Source: Rossellomorea marisflavi
GTDB taxonomy: Bacteria > Bacillota > Bacilli > Bacillales > Bacillaceae_B
Reading direction: 5' to 3'
NCBI RefSeq assembly: GCF_009806575.1
Contig: NZ_CP047095.1
Coordinates: 1,492,001-1,556,000, forward strand
DNA: 64,000 bases
The notes beneath the pieces were generated by a model. That model searched no databases, was not told the origin of the DNA, and saw nothing but the letters and a program-made list of their open reading frames with translations. Numbering within the stretch: the stretch's first letter is position 1; each line of letters begins with the position of its first letter. Both the position numbers and the translations under genes were made by a program. Below are positions 8,170 through 16,151 of this stretch, piece after piece.

Positions 8170-8463
8170 ATGGCAAATGCATTGGTCAGTATTCAAATCA
8201 TCCCGAAAACGAAGAATGGTGAAGATGTCATCCCTTATGTCGACGAAGCGATCGCAGTCATAGAAGAATCGGGAGTGCATTATGAAGTGAATCCGTTGGA
8301 AACGACAATGGAAGGTGAACTCAGCGAGTTGTTCAAGATCGTGGAGCGCATGAATGAGAAGATGATCGCAAGGGGAAGCGTGAATGTCATCTCTCAGATC
8401 AAGGTTCTCTATCAGCCTCAAGGCATCGAAATGACGGATCTTACCGGTAAATACCGTTCATGA
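8170..8463 (+). CDS. Thiamine-binding protein (MTH1187/YqgV family)
   Basis: The 97-residue protein matches the MTH1187/UPF0045 family (Thiamine_BP domain). These ferredoxin-like proteins bind thiamine or its pyrimidine part, as the YkoF domain does. MANALVSIQIIPKTKNG at the N-terminus and GELSELFKIVERMNEKM in the middle are typical. It starts six bases after the ThiY-like stop behind GGAGAGTGA, and its end overlaps the permease start (ATGATGA), so it is co-translated. It may be a cytosolic ligand carrier or sensor for the imported compound, which is inference. Confidence 0.85.
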   Translation: MANALVSIQIIPKTKNGEDVIPYVDEAIAVIEESGVHYEVNPLETTMEGELSELFKIVERMNEKMIARGSVNVISQIKVLYQPQGIEMTDLTGKYRS

Positions 8464-9221
8464 TGAACGGAATCAGGAAGGGATGGCGGCCGGTTTCGGC
8501 CCTCATCCTTTTATTCATCTTCTGGCAGGTGGCGGTGAAGGTGTTCACCATCCCCCAATGGTTGCTGCCATCCCCTATGAAGGTTATTTCCGAGGGCATG
8601 GCTTCATGGGACTCCTTCCGTATCCATCTTACTTCTACAGTCGGGCTCTCCGTTTCCGGCTTCTTGATCGGATGTGCTGCGGGTCTCGCTGTGGCTGTCA
8701 CACTGCATCTTCTTCCAGGGGTGAGGGAAGCGGTCTATCCGCTGATGATCTTATCGCAAAATGTGCCCATCATCGTACTCGCCCCACTTTTGGTCATATG
8801 GTTCGGTTTTGGCCTGCTGCCTAAGTTCCTGGTAATCACGCTTGTGTGCTTCTTTCCGATAGCAGTCTCCACCATGGACGGGTTCAGGCAGACTGGACGC
8901 CATTATATTCACTATATGAAAATGGCTGGGGCCACCAAGGGGCAGATCTTCAGGAAGGTGGAGTGGCCCCATGCCCTTCCATCCATCTTCTCAGGTCTGA
9001 AGATTGCGGCCACATACAGCGTCATGGGAGCTGTCATTTCTGAGTGGCTTGGGTCTCAGAAGGGAATCGGTGTCTATATGACGCTTGCATCCTCGGCATT
9101 CAGGACCGATCGTGTATTCGTGGCGATCTTCGCCATCATGATCTTGAGCTTGTTGTTTTTCACGGTCATCGTCCTCCTGGAGCGATGGTGTGTGAAAGGG
9201 AAGAAGGAGGAATTGAAATGA
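8460..9221 (+). CDS. ThiX-like ABC transporter permease
   Basis: The 253-residue inner-membrane permease has about six transmembrane segments. The EAA loop at FRQTGRHYIHYMKMAGATKG followed by QIFRKVEWPHALP is typical of the BPD_transp_1 family (SsuC/TauC/ThiX). It would form the channel for the ligand delivered by the ThiY-like lipoprotein, powered by the ATPase encoded next. It overlaps both neighbours by four bases. Confidence 0.9.
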   Translation: MMNGIRKGWRPVSALILLFIFWQVAVKVFTIPQWLLPSPMKVISEGMASWDSFRIHLTSTVGLSVSGFLIGCAAGLAVAVTLHLLPGVREAVYPLMILSQNVPIIVLAPLLVIWFGFGLLPKFLVITLVCFFPIAVSTMDGFRQTGRHYIHYMKMAGATKGQIFRKVEWPHALPSIFSGLKIAATYSVMGAVISEWLGSQKGIGVYMTLASSAFRTDRVFVAIFAIMILSLLFFTVIVLLERWCVKGKKEELK

Positions 9222-9964
9222 GTCAGCTACACATCAAGTCTTTATCGAAGCAATTCGATCATCACCCTGTCCTTCGGGATCTATCCCTTCAGGTTGAAGA
9301 AGGGGAGTTCGTGTCCATCCTTGGCCCTTCAGGCAGCGGGAAAACTACACTCTTTCATTTGATTGGCGGGATGATGGAACCTGAAGAAGGCTTCATCATT
9401 CTCAACGGGGAGAATATCAACGGTAAGACCGGGTTCATCAGCTACATGCCGCAGGATCATGCGTTATTACCGTGGAGAACGGTTCTCGGAAATGTGATCC
9501 TGGGTCAGGAAATTCACGGGAGGAAAGACGAGGAACAGGCTAGAAAGTGGATCGGGCGTGCAGGACTTTCAGGTTATGAGGGGGCGTATCCCGATGAGCT
9601 CTCCGGTGGGATGAAGCAAAGGGTCGCTTTCATCAGGGCCTTGATGAGTCCGCAATCCCTGCTGTGCCTTGATGAGCCGTTCTCCAGTCTCGATGAGTTC
9701 ACAAGGCTCGACATGCAAAAATGGCTCATGGATATCTGGGAAGAGGATAAGAGATCAGTTCTCTTCATCACCCATAACATAGACGAGGCACTTTTCCTGT
9801 CTGATCGCATCATTGTGTTATCGGGGAAGCCTTCGAGCGTTCAGAAAGAATTCAGGGTGCCCTATGCGCGTCCAAGGGACGAAGGGATCATTTTAAGCGC
9901 GGAATTTCTTGAGCACAAAAAAGAAATCTTCAGGGAGTTGACGAAGCATGTTCAGCATGATTGA
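9218..9964 (+). CDS. ThiZ-like ABC transporter ATP-binding protein
   Basis: The 248-residue ATPase shows Walker [11 protein letters not shown] near residue 40, the signature LSGGMKQR, and Walker B LLCLDEPFSSLD with the switch histidine in FITHNIDEA. The Q-loop is at MPQDHALLPW. This pattern fits the nitrate/sulfonate/thiamine-precursor ATPase group. ATG 9218 is chosen because AAGGAGG lies upstream and the ATGA overlap links it to the permease. The longer frame from 9044 lies over the permease and is rejected. Confidence 0.9.
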   Translation: MSQLHIKSLSKQFDHHPVLRDLSLQVEEGEFVSILGPSGSGKTTLFHLIGGMMEPEEGFIILNGENINGKTGFISYMPQDHALLPWRTVLGNVILGQEIHGRKDEEQARKWIGRAGLSGYEGAYPDELSGGMKQRVAFIRALMSPQSLLCLDEPFSSLDEFTRLDMQKWLMDIWEEDKRSVLFITHNIDEALFLSDRIIVLSGKPSSVQKEFRVPYARPRDEGIILSAEFLEHKKEIFRELTKHVQHD

Positions 9965-10727
9965 TGCCCATATCCATTGGGATGGGTATTCTCCCGGGCA
10001 ACGTTCTGTAATCCTTGATTCCCTCGATCGCCATGGGGTTAAGGCGATGATTGCTGTGGGGATGGACTTGAAGTCGAGCAGGGAAACATTGGACCTGTCC
10101 TTGATCGATGGGCGGGTGAAGGCGGCAGCCGGGTTCCACCCGGAACAGGAGCTTCCTTCTACGGAAGAAATCGAGGAGATCTTCACCTTCCTAGATCAGC
10201 ATGCGGAATCACTGGTTGCCGTGGGGGAGGTGGGTCTCCCTTATTACAAAATGCAGGGTGATGCGACCCTTGAAATGAAACCCTATGAAGAATTGCTGGA
10301 GAGGTTCATTGTGAAGGCGAAGTCCCTTGATAAGCCTGTCGTCCTCCATTGCATTTACGAGCATGCCAGTGTAGCATGTAATCTGTTGGAGCGTCATTCG
10401 GTGGAGAAGGCGCATTTTCACTGGTTCAAAGGGGACGAAGCGATTCTTGAGAGGGTGCTGTCCAATGGATATAAATTGTCGGTCACTCCGGATGTGATGT
10501 ATGAAGATGAGATTCAAAAGATCGTGCAAAAAGCCGCGCTTGATGCCATCATGGTTGAAACCGACGGCCCCTGGCCGTTTGAAGGGCCATTTAAAGGGCA
10601 GATGACCCACCCCAGTATGATGAGAAAAACCATTGAATGCATCGCCTCAATCAAAAAGCTGGATGAAACCGAGACTGCCGAGAGGATCTTTACCGAAACA
10701 AAGCAATTTTACAGGCTCTCCATCTAA
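9948..10727 (+). CDS. TatD-family metal-dependent hydrolase in the thiamine-precursor operon
   Basis: The 259-residue TIM-barrel protein has the expected metal ligands: HIH near residue 8 (IDAHIHWD), Glu in VGEVGLP, His in VVLHC, His in AHFHWF and Asp in VETDGPWPF. The closest known class is TatD-like DNases/amidohydrolases, but GPWPF and the operon setting suggest a small-molecule role. It overlaps the ATPase gene by 17 bases. B. subtilis uses the amidohydrolase YlmB and TenA to salvage imported formylaminopyrimidine, and neither is in the window. This protein could do the deformylation step, which is speculative. A terminator follows it. Confidence 0.8.
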   Translation: MFSMIDAHIHWDGYSPGQRSVILDSLDRHGVKAMIAVGMDLKSSRETLDLSLIDGRVKAAAGFHPEQELPSTEEIEEIFTFLDQHAESLVAVGEVGLPYYKMQGDATLEMKPYEELLERFIVKAKSLDKPVVLHCIYEHASVACNLLERHSVEKAHFHWFKGDEAILERVLSNGYKLSVTPDVMYEDEIQKIVQKAALDAIMVETDGPWPFEGPFKGQMTHPSMMRKTIECIASIKKLDETETAERIFTETKQFYRLSI

Positions 10728-10743
10728 ATGGAGAGTTTTTTTT
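10717..10743 (+). terminator. Intrinsic terminator of the thi-type operon
   Basis: A perfect 8-bp stem CTCTCCAT/ATGGAGAG with a 4-nt loop and eight T residues. The left arm lies in the end of the TatD-like gene. Confidence 0.92.
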
Positions 10744-10823
10744 GGTATAAGCAGGTATTTCCAACATATTTGATCCCGCGTAGGAAAAAATGAAAAGGAA
10801 TACGTAGGAAATGGGTGAACCCA

Positions 10824-11069
10824 ATGGAAATCAACAATCAAAATGCTATCTATCAGGCGGGTGATATCGTCTATGTCATCTACCGCAACCCCCACACTCA
10901 AAGCGTGGCGAATGTCCAGGCTGCAGCTGTGGTCAATGACCCGGAACATCCGGAAGAACTTGCTCTGTTCATGTACGAAACTTATTATCCATTGACGAAT
11001 GAGGTCGCTGTTTACGCTTCAGAAGCAGATGCTGAAGCAGCATATACACAATCATTCGGTCAGATGTAG
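10824..11069 (+). CDS. splA: SplA, regulator of spore photoproduct lyase
   Basis: A protein of about 81 residues containing the YQAGDIVYVIYRNPHTQSVA stretch and the LALFMYETYYPL stretch of SplA. In B. subtilis SplA negatively controls splB in the forespore. It lies nine bases upstream of splB, which is the conserved arrangement. The start is ATG 10824, with GGGTG about 6 nt upstream; an in-frame GTG at 10815 is possible. I could not find a convincing sigma-G promoter with correct spacing upstream. Confidence 0.85.
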   Translation: MEINNQNAIYQAGDIVYVIYRNPHTQSVANVQAAAVVNDPEHPEELALFMYETYYPLTNEVAVYASEADAEAAYTQSFGQM

Positions 11070-11078
11070 GAGGACGAA

Positions 11079-12107
11079 ATGCTGAAACCATTCATGCCCC
11101 AATTGGTCTACTTTGAACCAGGGGCCCTGGAGTATCCCCTGGGGAAACAGCTAAAAGAAAAGTTTGAGAAACTGGACGTGGAAATCCGCTACACCACTTC
11201 CCACAATCAGGTGCGGAATCTGCCGGGAGAAAACCACTTCCAAAAATATAGGATTGCAAAATCGACCCTGGTAGTCGGTGTCAGGAAAACCTTGAAATTC
11301 GACACTTCAAAACCTTCCGCAGAATATGCAATTCCATTCGCCACAGGGTGTATGGGGCATTGCCATTATTGCTATCTTCAAACAACGATGGGAAGCAAAC
11401 CATATATAAGGACCTATGTGAACGTGGATGAGATTTTTGACGCAGCCGATCAGTATATCAAGGAGCGTGCGCCTGAATTCACACGATTCGAGGCGGCCTG
11501 TACGTCGGATATTGTGGGGATTGACCATATCACGCATACGCTGAAACGCGCAATCGAACACTTTGGGGAATCAGAACATGGAAAGCTCCGGTTCGTGACG
11601 AAATTCCACCATGTCGATCACCTTCTCGATGCGAAGCATAATGGAAAGACACGCTTCAGGTTCAGCATCAATGCCGATTACGTCATCAAGAATTTTGAAC
11701 CTGGTACATCGCGATTGGATCAACGGATCGAGGCTGCTGCGAAAGTGGCGGAAGCAGGGTACCCACTCGGCTTCATAGTAGCACCCATCTATCTTCACGA
11801 AGGATGGGAAGAAGGGTACAAAACCATGTTTGAACACCTTGAAGCCACTTTGCCCGCATCCGCCAAAAAAGATCTCACGTTCGAATTCATCCAGCATCGG
11901 TTCACGAAACCTGCAAAACGGGTGATCGAGAAGAATTATCCTATGACAAAACTTGAACTCAATGAAGAAGAACGACGCTATAAGTGGGGGAAATACGGGA
12001 TAGGGAAATACATTTATCAGAAAGATGAAGAGCAGGATATCAAAGATCATCTATACAGCTATATGGAGAAAGCGTTCCCTGATGCTAAACTTGAATATTT
12101 CACATAA
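11079..12107 (+). CDS. splB: Spore photoproduct lyase
   Basis: The 342-residue radical-SAM enzyme repairs the thymine dimer 5-thyminyl-5,6-dihydrothymine when spores germinate. The iron-sulfur motif CMGHCHYC is near residue 90. ACTSDIVGID near residue 140 holds the cysteine that is the H-atom donor in B. subtilis SplB (Cys141). The AGGAGGAC ribosome binding site is ideal. Length and both motifs match functional SplB. It forms an operon with splA and ends at a terminator shared with the convergent gene. Confidence 0.97.
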   Translation: MLKPFMPQLVYFEPGALEYPLGKQLKEKFEKLDVEIRYTTSHNQVRNLPGENHFQKYRIAKSTLVVGVRKTLKFDTSKPSAEYAIPFATGCMGHCHYCYLQTTMGSKPYIRTYVNVDEIFDAADQYIKERAPEFTRFEAACTSDIVGIDHITHTLKRAIEHFGESEHGKLRFVTKFHHVDHLLDAKHNGKTRFRFSINADYVIKNFEPGTSRLDQRIEAAAKVAEAGYPLGFIVAPIYLHEGWEEGYKTMFEHLEATLPASAKKDLTFEFIQHRFTKPAKRVIEKNYPMTKLELNEEERRYKWGKYGIGKYIYQKDEEQDIKDHLYSYMEKAFPDAKLEYFT

Positions 12108-12112
12108 AAAAT

Positions 12113-12137
12113 GACCGCCATGATCGTCATGGCGGTC
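12113..12137. terminator. Bidirectional terminator between splB and the ArsC-like gene
   Basis: An 11-bp perfect stem GACCGCCATGA/TCATGGCGGTC with a 3-nt loop. It is flanked by A-rich sequence upstream, so it ends transcription best on the minus strand. The last two bases overlap the stop of the convergent gene. Confidence 0.8.
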
Positions 12138-12573
12138 AATTCATCCTGATGGAGGGAAGCAGGGATTCAAGGTCCCTGACCTTCATCGCGATTTCGTCAC
12201 AAATTTCCTGGAAAAATACCCATTCCTCCAAATCGGAGGTAGAACGTTTCTGCGGGTTGGGAAGATTCCAATGGATGACTTTTTCTTTCCATTCTTCGGG
12301 TACCTTGATGGCGTCGTCCAATTCTTCGTCGTAGATCGTGACAATAAGGGATGCACCGGCGAGTTCGTCAATTTGAATGGGATCCCTTCTAAGGGTGTCT
12401 ATATCAATGCTATATTCCTTCATGGCAAGGGTACTAAGGCTTTTTTTACGGTTTTTCCTTGTTAATCCAGCACTTTTAAAGGCCCAGCCGGACATGTCAA
12501 GCCTTCCAGCCCAACCTTCAGCGATGGAGCTTCGATCCTGGCCAGGTGAAAGAAAGTAAACGGTATTTTTCAT
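12136..12573 (-). CDS. Arsenate reductase-like (LMW-phosphatase fold) protein lacking the catalytic cysteines
   Basis: The 145-residue protein aligns along its whole length with ArsC/low-molecular-weight phosphatases: VYFLSPGQDRSSIAEGWA, then AGLTRKN, AMKEYSIDI, SLIVTIYDE, WVFFQEICDEI. The family's nucleophile loop is CxGNxCRS. Here the first cysteine is Ser9, the loop is one residue shorter and the second cysteine is absent. The redox cysteines of ArsC (about 82 and 89) are Tyr81 and Ala88, and the general acid of the DDP loop is missing (NLPNP). Catalysis by the usual mechanism is not expected. A binding or regulatory role is possible. It is monocistronic. Confidence 0.8.
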   Translation of the reverse strand: MKNTVYFLSPGQDRSSIAEGWAGRLDMSGWAFKSAGLTRKNRKKSLSTLAMKEYSIDIDTLRRDPIQIDELAGASLIVTIYDEELDDAIKVPEEWKEKVIHWNLPNPQKRSTSDLEEWVFFQEICDEIAMKVRDLESLLPSIRMN

Positions 12574-12847
12574 TCTATCAAGTTCCTTTCTCGAATCATC
12601 ATGCTGTTACTTATTATCTACCCCGATATGCTCGTTTTAATCATGGTATGTATTAGTATTTATTGTGAATTCGTTTCAGCATCCACTTCCGGTCGGGTTT
12701 CATACCTGTTTCCTCCTGATTCTAGTAAATTAGTAGAGTTTCTTCCATCGAGTAAGAAAATCCTAGATTAAAAAAACGGTTTCATATAAAATTGTATAGG
12801 GTAAAGATTACGAATTATCTTTATATATTTTTTTAGGGAGGTACCAT

Positions 12848-14101
12848 ATGAAACTGAACCTGACAACAAAGATTATCTTGGCCCTGATTTTGGGTGCCAT
12901 AGTAGGGTTGCTACTCAATCTATTCGCTAAGGACTGGTTCGATGTCCTTGACCCATATCTATTGACCCCGCTGGGACAAATCTTCCTAAACTTAATCAGC
13001 ATGCTTGTCGTACCCATCGTTTTCCTATCCATCGTCCTTGGGACAGCAGGATTGGGAGATCCGAAGAAGCTTGGAAGGATCGGAGTCAAGACTGTATCAT
13101 TCTTCTTGATCACTACGTGCATCGCGATTGTGATCGGTCTTCTCATGGCCTACGCGATCGACCCGGGAATGGTCGAGGGCATCGATAAATCACAGGCGGA
13201 GGGGTATAAGACAGAAGAGGCTCCACCTGTAGGAGAAACCTTGTTGAATATCATTCCGAAGAACCCGATTGCTTCAATGAGCGAAGGCAATATGCTCCAG
13301 ATCATTGCATTCGCCATTTTCGTAGGACTCGGTCTGACCGCACTTGGTGATAAGACGAAAGGGATATTAAAGCTCTTTGAACAAGGTAATGATTTGATGA
13401 TGTATCTCGTGGGCATTGTCATGAAGTTTGCACCTTATGGAACATTCGGCTTGCTTGCTTCAGCCATCGGAAGCCAAGGGCTAAGCGCCCTTAAAGCTAT
13501 GTGGCTGTACTTCCTAGTCGTGCTTCTCGCCCTCATCGTACACGGTGTGGTGACCTATGGTTCAGCGGTGGGCTTCCTCGCAAAGAAGAATCCGCTATGG
13601 TTCTTCAAGAACTTCAGCCCGGCCATGAGTGTGGCTTTCGGGACATCCAGCAGTAATGCCACGTTGCCCGTTTCCATGGAAGTAGCTCAAGAGAAGTTGA
13701 AGGTATCCAAAACAGTCAGTTCTTTTGTACAGCCATTAGGCGCCACGATTAATATGGACGGGACCGCCATCATGCAGGGGGTGGCGACAGTGTTCATCGC
13801 ACAGGTCTATGGAATCGACCTTTCCATGGAGCAGTTGGTCACCGTTGTCCTCACCGCTGTTCTTGCAAGTATCGGTACGGCAGGGGTGCCTGGCGTCGGG
13901 CTCATCATGCTTGCCATGGTGTTAAACAGCGTCAACTTGCCGGTAGAAGGGATTGGGTTGATCCTGGGGATTGACCGACTCCTTGACATGGCGAGGACCG
14001 CAATCAACATTTCTGGTGATGCTGCATGTGCCTTATACGTTTCAGAGTCTGAAAAGAAGCGCACCATCAAAGAACAGCGCGGCGAATCTGTCAGATCATA
14101 A
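12848..14101 (+). CDS. gltT: GltT-type dicarboxylate/amino-acid:cation symporter
   Basis: The 417-residue SDF-family transporter takes up glutamate or aspartate with protons or sodium. Family features visible are the serine-rich FGTSSSNATLPVS re-entrant loop near residue 275, NMDGTAIMQG near residue 304, and GIDRLLDMARTAINISGD near the C-terminus, which holds the Asp/Arg substrate contacts. The GGGAGG ribosome binding site is strong. It resembles B. subtilis GltT in length and sequence. The 274-bp upstream region is AT-rich, and I see no confident promoter or riboswitch there. Confidence 0.88.
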   Translation: MKLNLTTKIILALILGAIVGLLLNLFAKDWFDVLDPYLLTPLGQIFLNLISMLVVPIVFLSIVLGTAGLGDPKKLGRIGVKTVSFFLITTCIAIVIGLLMAYAIDPGMVEGIDKSQAEGYKTEEAPPVGETLLNIIPKNPIASMSEGNMLQIIAFAIFVGLGLTALGDKTKGILKLFEQGNDLMMYLVGIVMKFAPYGTFGLLASAIGSQGLSALKAMWLYFLVVLLALIVHGVVTYGSAVGFLAKKNPLWFFKNFSPAMSVAFGTSSSNATLPVSMEVAQEKLKVSKTVSSFVQPLGATINMDGTAIMQGVATVFIAQVYGIDLSMEQLVTVVLTAVLASIGTAGVPGVGLIMLAMVLNSVNLPVEGIGLILGIDRLLDMARTAINISGDAACALYVSESEKKRTIKEQRGESVRS

Positions 14102-14117
14102 TAGGTACCAGTCAAAA

Positions 14118-14145
14118 AAATCCGGACCATGTCCGGATTTTTTTG
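14118..14145 (+). terminator. Intrinsic terminator of gltT
   Basis: A 10-bp stem AAATCCGGAC/GTCCGGATTT with a 3-nt loop and T-run. Confidence 0.9.
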
Positions 14146-14529
14146 TTTTTTAGGGAAATACAGAAAAAGGGTTTAACTCCATTTAAAATAGGTTAAGGAA
14201 AAAGTACTATGACCAAGGGAGGCAGTCATGCTCTTTTTTGAATAAAAAACCTCGAGAACCCTCCTTCTATCACCCCTCATTTCGTCATGATTTGAAATAA
14301 ATTTAAATAATTCGACATGAATATTTATCGGATAAACAAAAAAAACCCTTTCGTTTTACGCGTTTTTTACGCATAATTATACAAAAAATGAATTGCGTAT
14401 GCTCAATTAAATTTTCATTATTCCAGAAATGTGTTAAGATTTATCTTGTGTCTCAGAAAGAGGAGATTATTGCAGAGGAGATTTAAAATTGCATACGTGA
14501 TTCAAAATTTTGAATAAGGAGGAAGCGTG
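14146..14529 (+). promoter_or_regulatory. AT-rich leader upstream of the symporter pair
   Basis: This 384-bp gene-free stretch precedes the symporter operon. It holds a duplicated TTTTACGC motif near 14355-14373, a -10-like TTAAGAT near 14443 and a perfect 16-bp palindrome at 14500-14515. It also contains a five-codon start-stop (MLFFE) after GGAGG at about 14228, too short to call a gene. No known riboswitch was recognised. Confidence 0.4.
14500..14515. promoter_or_regulatory. Perfect 16-bp palindrome before the symporter operon
   Basis: ATTCAAAA followed directly by TTTTGAAT, with no loop, ends three bases before the AAGGAGG ribosome binding site of the small symporter partner. This is a candidate binding site for a dimeric regulator. 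Confidence 0.45.
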
Positions 14530-14637
14530 ATGGCAGACAGCTTAACAATGGCAACCTGGCTTTGGCTCTTAATTCCGATGCCTCTATTGATTATTTTTTC
14601 AATTATCACTTTATTAACCGAAAAGACAAAGGAGTAG
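14530..14637 (+). CDS. Symporter small accessory protein
   Basis: A 35-residue single-helix membrane peptide: MADSLTMATWLWLLIPMPLL followed by a hydrophobic run and the polar tail TEKTKE. It has a strong AAGGAGG ribosome binding site and ends three bases before the sodium/proline symporter. Such micro-proteins are found upstream of sodium:solute symporters in Gram-positive bacteria and are annotated as symporter small accessory proteins. Its role is presumably to stabilise or modulate the transporter. Confidence 0.75.
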   Translation: MADSLTMATWLWLLIPMPLLIIFSIITLLTEKTKE

Positions 14638-14640
14638 ATT

Positions 14641-16110
14641 ATGGACATTAATATCGAAACATTGACAGCGATCATCATTTACCTTGTAGGGATGCTGATC
14701 ATCGGGTATTTAGCAGCAAAATTAACTAGTGATCTATCAGATTATGTTTTAGGTGGAAGACGCTTGACCGCAGGAGTGGCAGCACTCAGCGCAGGTTCAT
14801 CCGATATGAGCGGGTGGCTCATGCTCGGACTGCCGGGAGCGGTTTATGCTTCCGGGATGGGGTCGATCTGGCTGGCGATCGGGCTTGCAATCGGTGCATA
14901 CCTTAACTGGCAGTTCATTGCTAAGCCATTCAGAGTGTATACGGAAGTAGCGAAAGATTCTATCACAGTCCCGGATTACTTCGAAAATCGATTCCGCGAT
15001 CACAGCAAAGTACTTCGAGTTTTTTCTGCAATAATCATCCTCATTTTCTTTACATTCTACACATCTTCAAGTCTGGTAGGTGGAGCCATTCTCCTGGAGC
15101 AATCCTTCGGGATGAATTATCAGCTGGCCCTTTGGGTCGGAGCGGGTGTCATCCTCTCTTACACGTTCTTTGGAGGATTCCTGGCCGCAAGCTGGACGGA
15201 TTTCATCCAGGGAATCCTGATGTTCCTTGCTCTCATCATCATTCCGATCGTAGCCATCATCGAGCTTGGCGGGTGGAGTGAAACGGTCAGCAAGGTTGGA
15301 AGCATCGATCCATCCCATCTCAACGTCTATACGGGAGCAACCTTTGCATCCGTCGTATCGCTCCTTGCATGGGGGCTCGGATATTTCGGTCAGCCTCATA
15401 TCATCGTTCGATTCATGGGGATCAAATCGACCAGGGAGATACCTAAGGCAAGATTGATCGGGATGACGTGGATGGTTGTTTCCCTCTTCGGGGCAATCTT
15501 TATTGGATTTACCGGCTTTGCGTATTTTGCAGATAATCCATTGGGTAATCCGGAAACAGTGTTCATCTCGTTTTCACAAATCTTGTTCAACCCTTGGGTT
15601 GCCGGTTTCTTACTCGCAGCGATTCTCTCAGCAATCATGAGCACGGTAGATTCTCAGTTGCTGGTATCTTCAAGTGCGCTTGCACAGGATTTTTATAAAG
15701 CCATCTTTAGGAAAGAGGCAAGCAAGAAGGAAGAGATGCTTGTTGGAAGAATTTCTGTCTTGGTCATCGCCGTCATCGCGATTTTCCTTGGTTATAATCC
15801 CAACAGTTCTGTATTACAACTTGTCAGCTATGCATGGGCAGGATTCGGGGCGGCATTCGGTCCTCTGATCATCTTCAGTCTCTTCTGGAAACGAATGACG
15901 CGTAATGGAGCCCTTGCAGGAATGTTAGTCGGTGCTGTAACGGTCATCCTGTGGGCAATACCCGAAGACGGTTTCTTAGGGATCTATGAGCTTCTGCCAG
16001 GTTTCATTTTCTCCTCATTGGCCATTATCATCGTCAGTTTGACAGGAAAAGGACCGGACAAAGAAGTCATAGAGGAATTCGAGCTTGTACAAACAAAATT
16101 GAAACAATAG
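14641..16110 (+). CDS. Sodium/proline symporter (PutP/OpuE type)
   Basis: The 489-residue transporter of the solute:sodium symporter family has about 13 membrane helices. The DYVLGGRRLTAGVAALSAGSS region and SDMSGWLMLGLPGA match the sodium-binding helix of PutP, and GFLLAAILSAIMSTVDSQLLVSSSAL is the conserved helix-8 region. It imports proline for nutrition or osmoprotection. Which of the two cannot be decided, since neither putBC nor a clear sigma-B promoter is adjacent. It follows the small accessory protein in the same operon. Confidence 0.9.
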   Translation: MDINIETLTAIIIYLVGMLIIGYLAAKLTSDLSDYVLGGRRLTAGVAALSAGSSDMSGWLMLGLPGAVYASGMGSIWLAIGLAIGAYLNWQFIAKPFRVYTEVAKDSITVPDYFENRFRDHSKVLRVFSAIIILIFFTFYTSSSLVGGAILLEQSFGMNYQLALWVGAGVILSYTFFGGFLAASWTDFIQGILMFLALIIIPIVAIIELGGWSETVSKVGSIDPSHLNVYTGATFASVVSLLAWGLGYFGQPHIIVRFMGIKSTREIPKARLIGMTWMVVSLFGAIFIGFTGFAYFADNPLGNPETVFISFSQILFNPWVAGFLLAAILSAIMSTVDSQLLVSSSALAQDFYKAIFRKEASKKEEMLVGRISVLVIAVIAIFLGYNPNSSVLQLVSYAWAGFGAAFGPLIIFSLFWKRMTRNGALAGMLVGAVTVILWAIPEDGFLGIYELLPGFIFSSLAIIIVSLTGKGPDKEVIEEFELVQTKLKQ

Positions 16111-16120
16111 GTTCAATAAG

Positions 16121-16150
16121 AGGAGACCTGTCGAATGACAGGTCTCCTTT
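16121..16150 (+). terminator. Bidirectional terminator
   Basis: A 12-bp perfect stem AGGAGACCTGTC/GACAGGTCTCCT with a 4-nt loop and a short T-run lies between the convergent symporter and photolyase genes. Confidence 0.85.
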
Positions 16151-16151
16151 G

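Noticed and set aside
10745..10775. Possible sigma-G promoter of splA (GTATA then CATATTT)
   Set aside because: The spacing is only 15 bp and the -10 ends in TTT; it does not meet the sigma-G pattern.
14228..14245. Five-codon ORF (MLFFE) after GGAGG in the symporter leader
   Set aside because: Too short to support, with no terminator or alternative hairpins to suggest attenuation.
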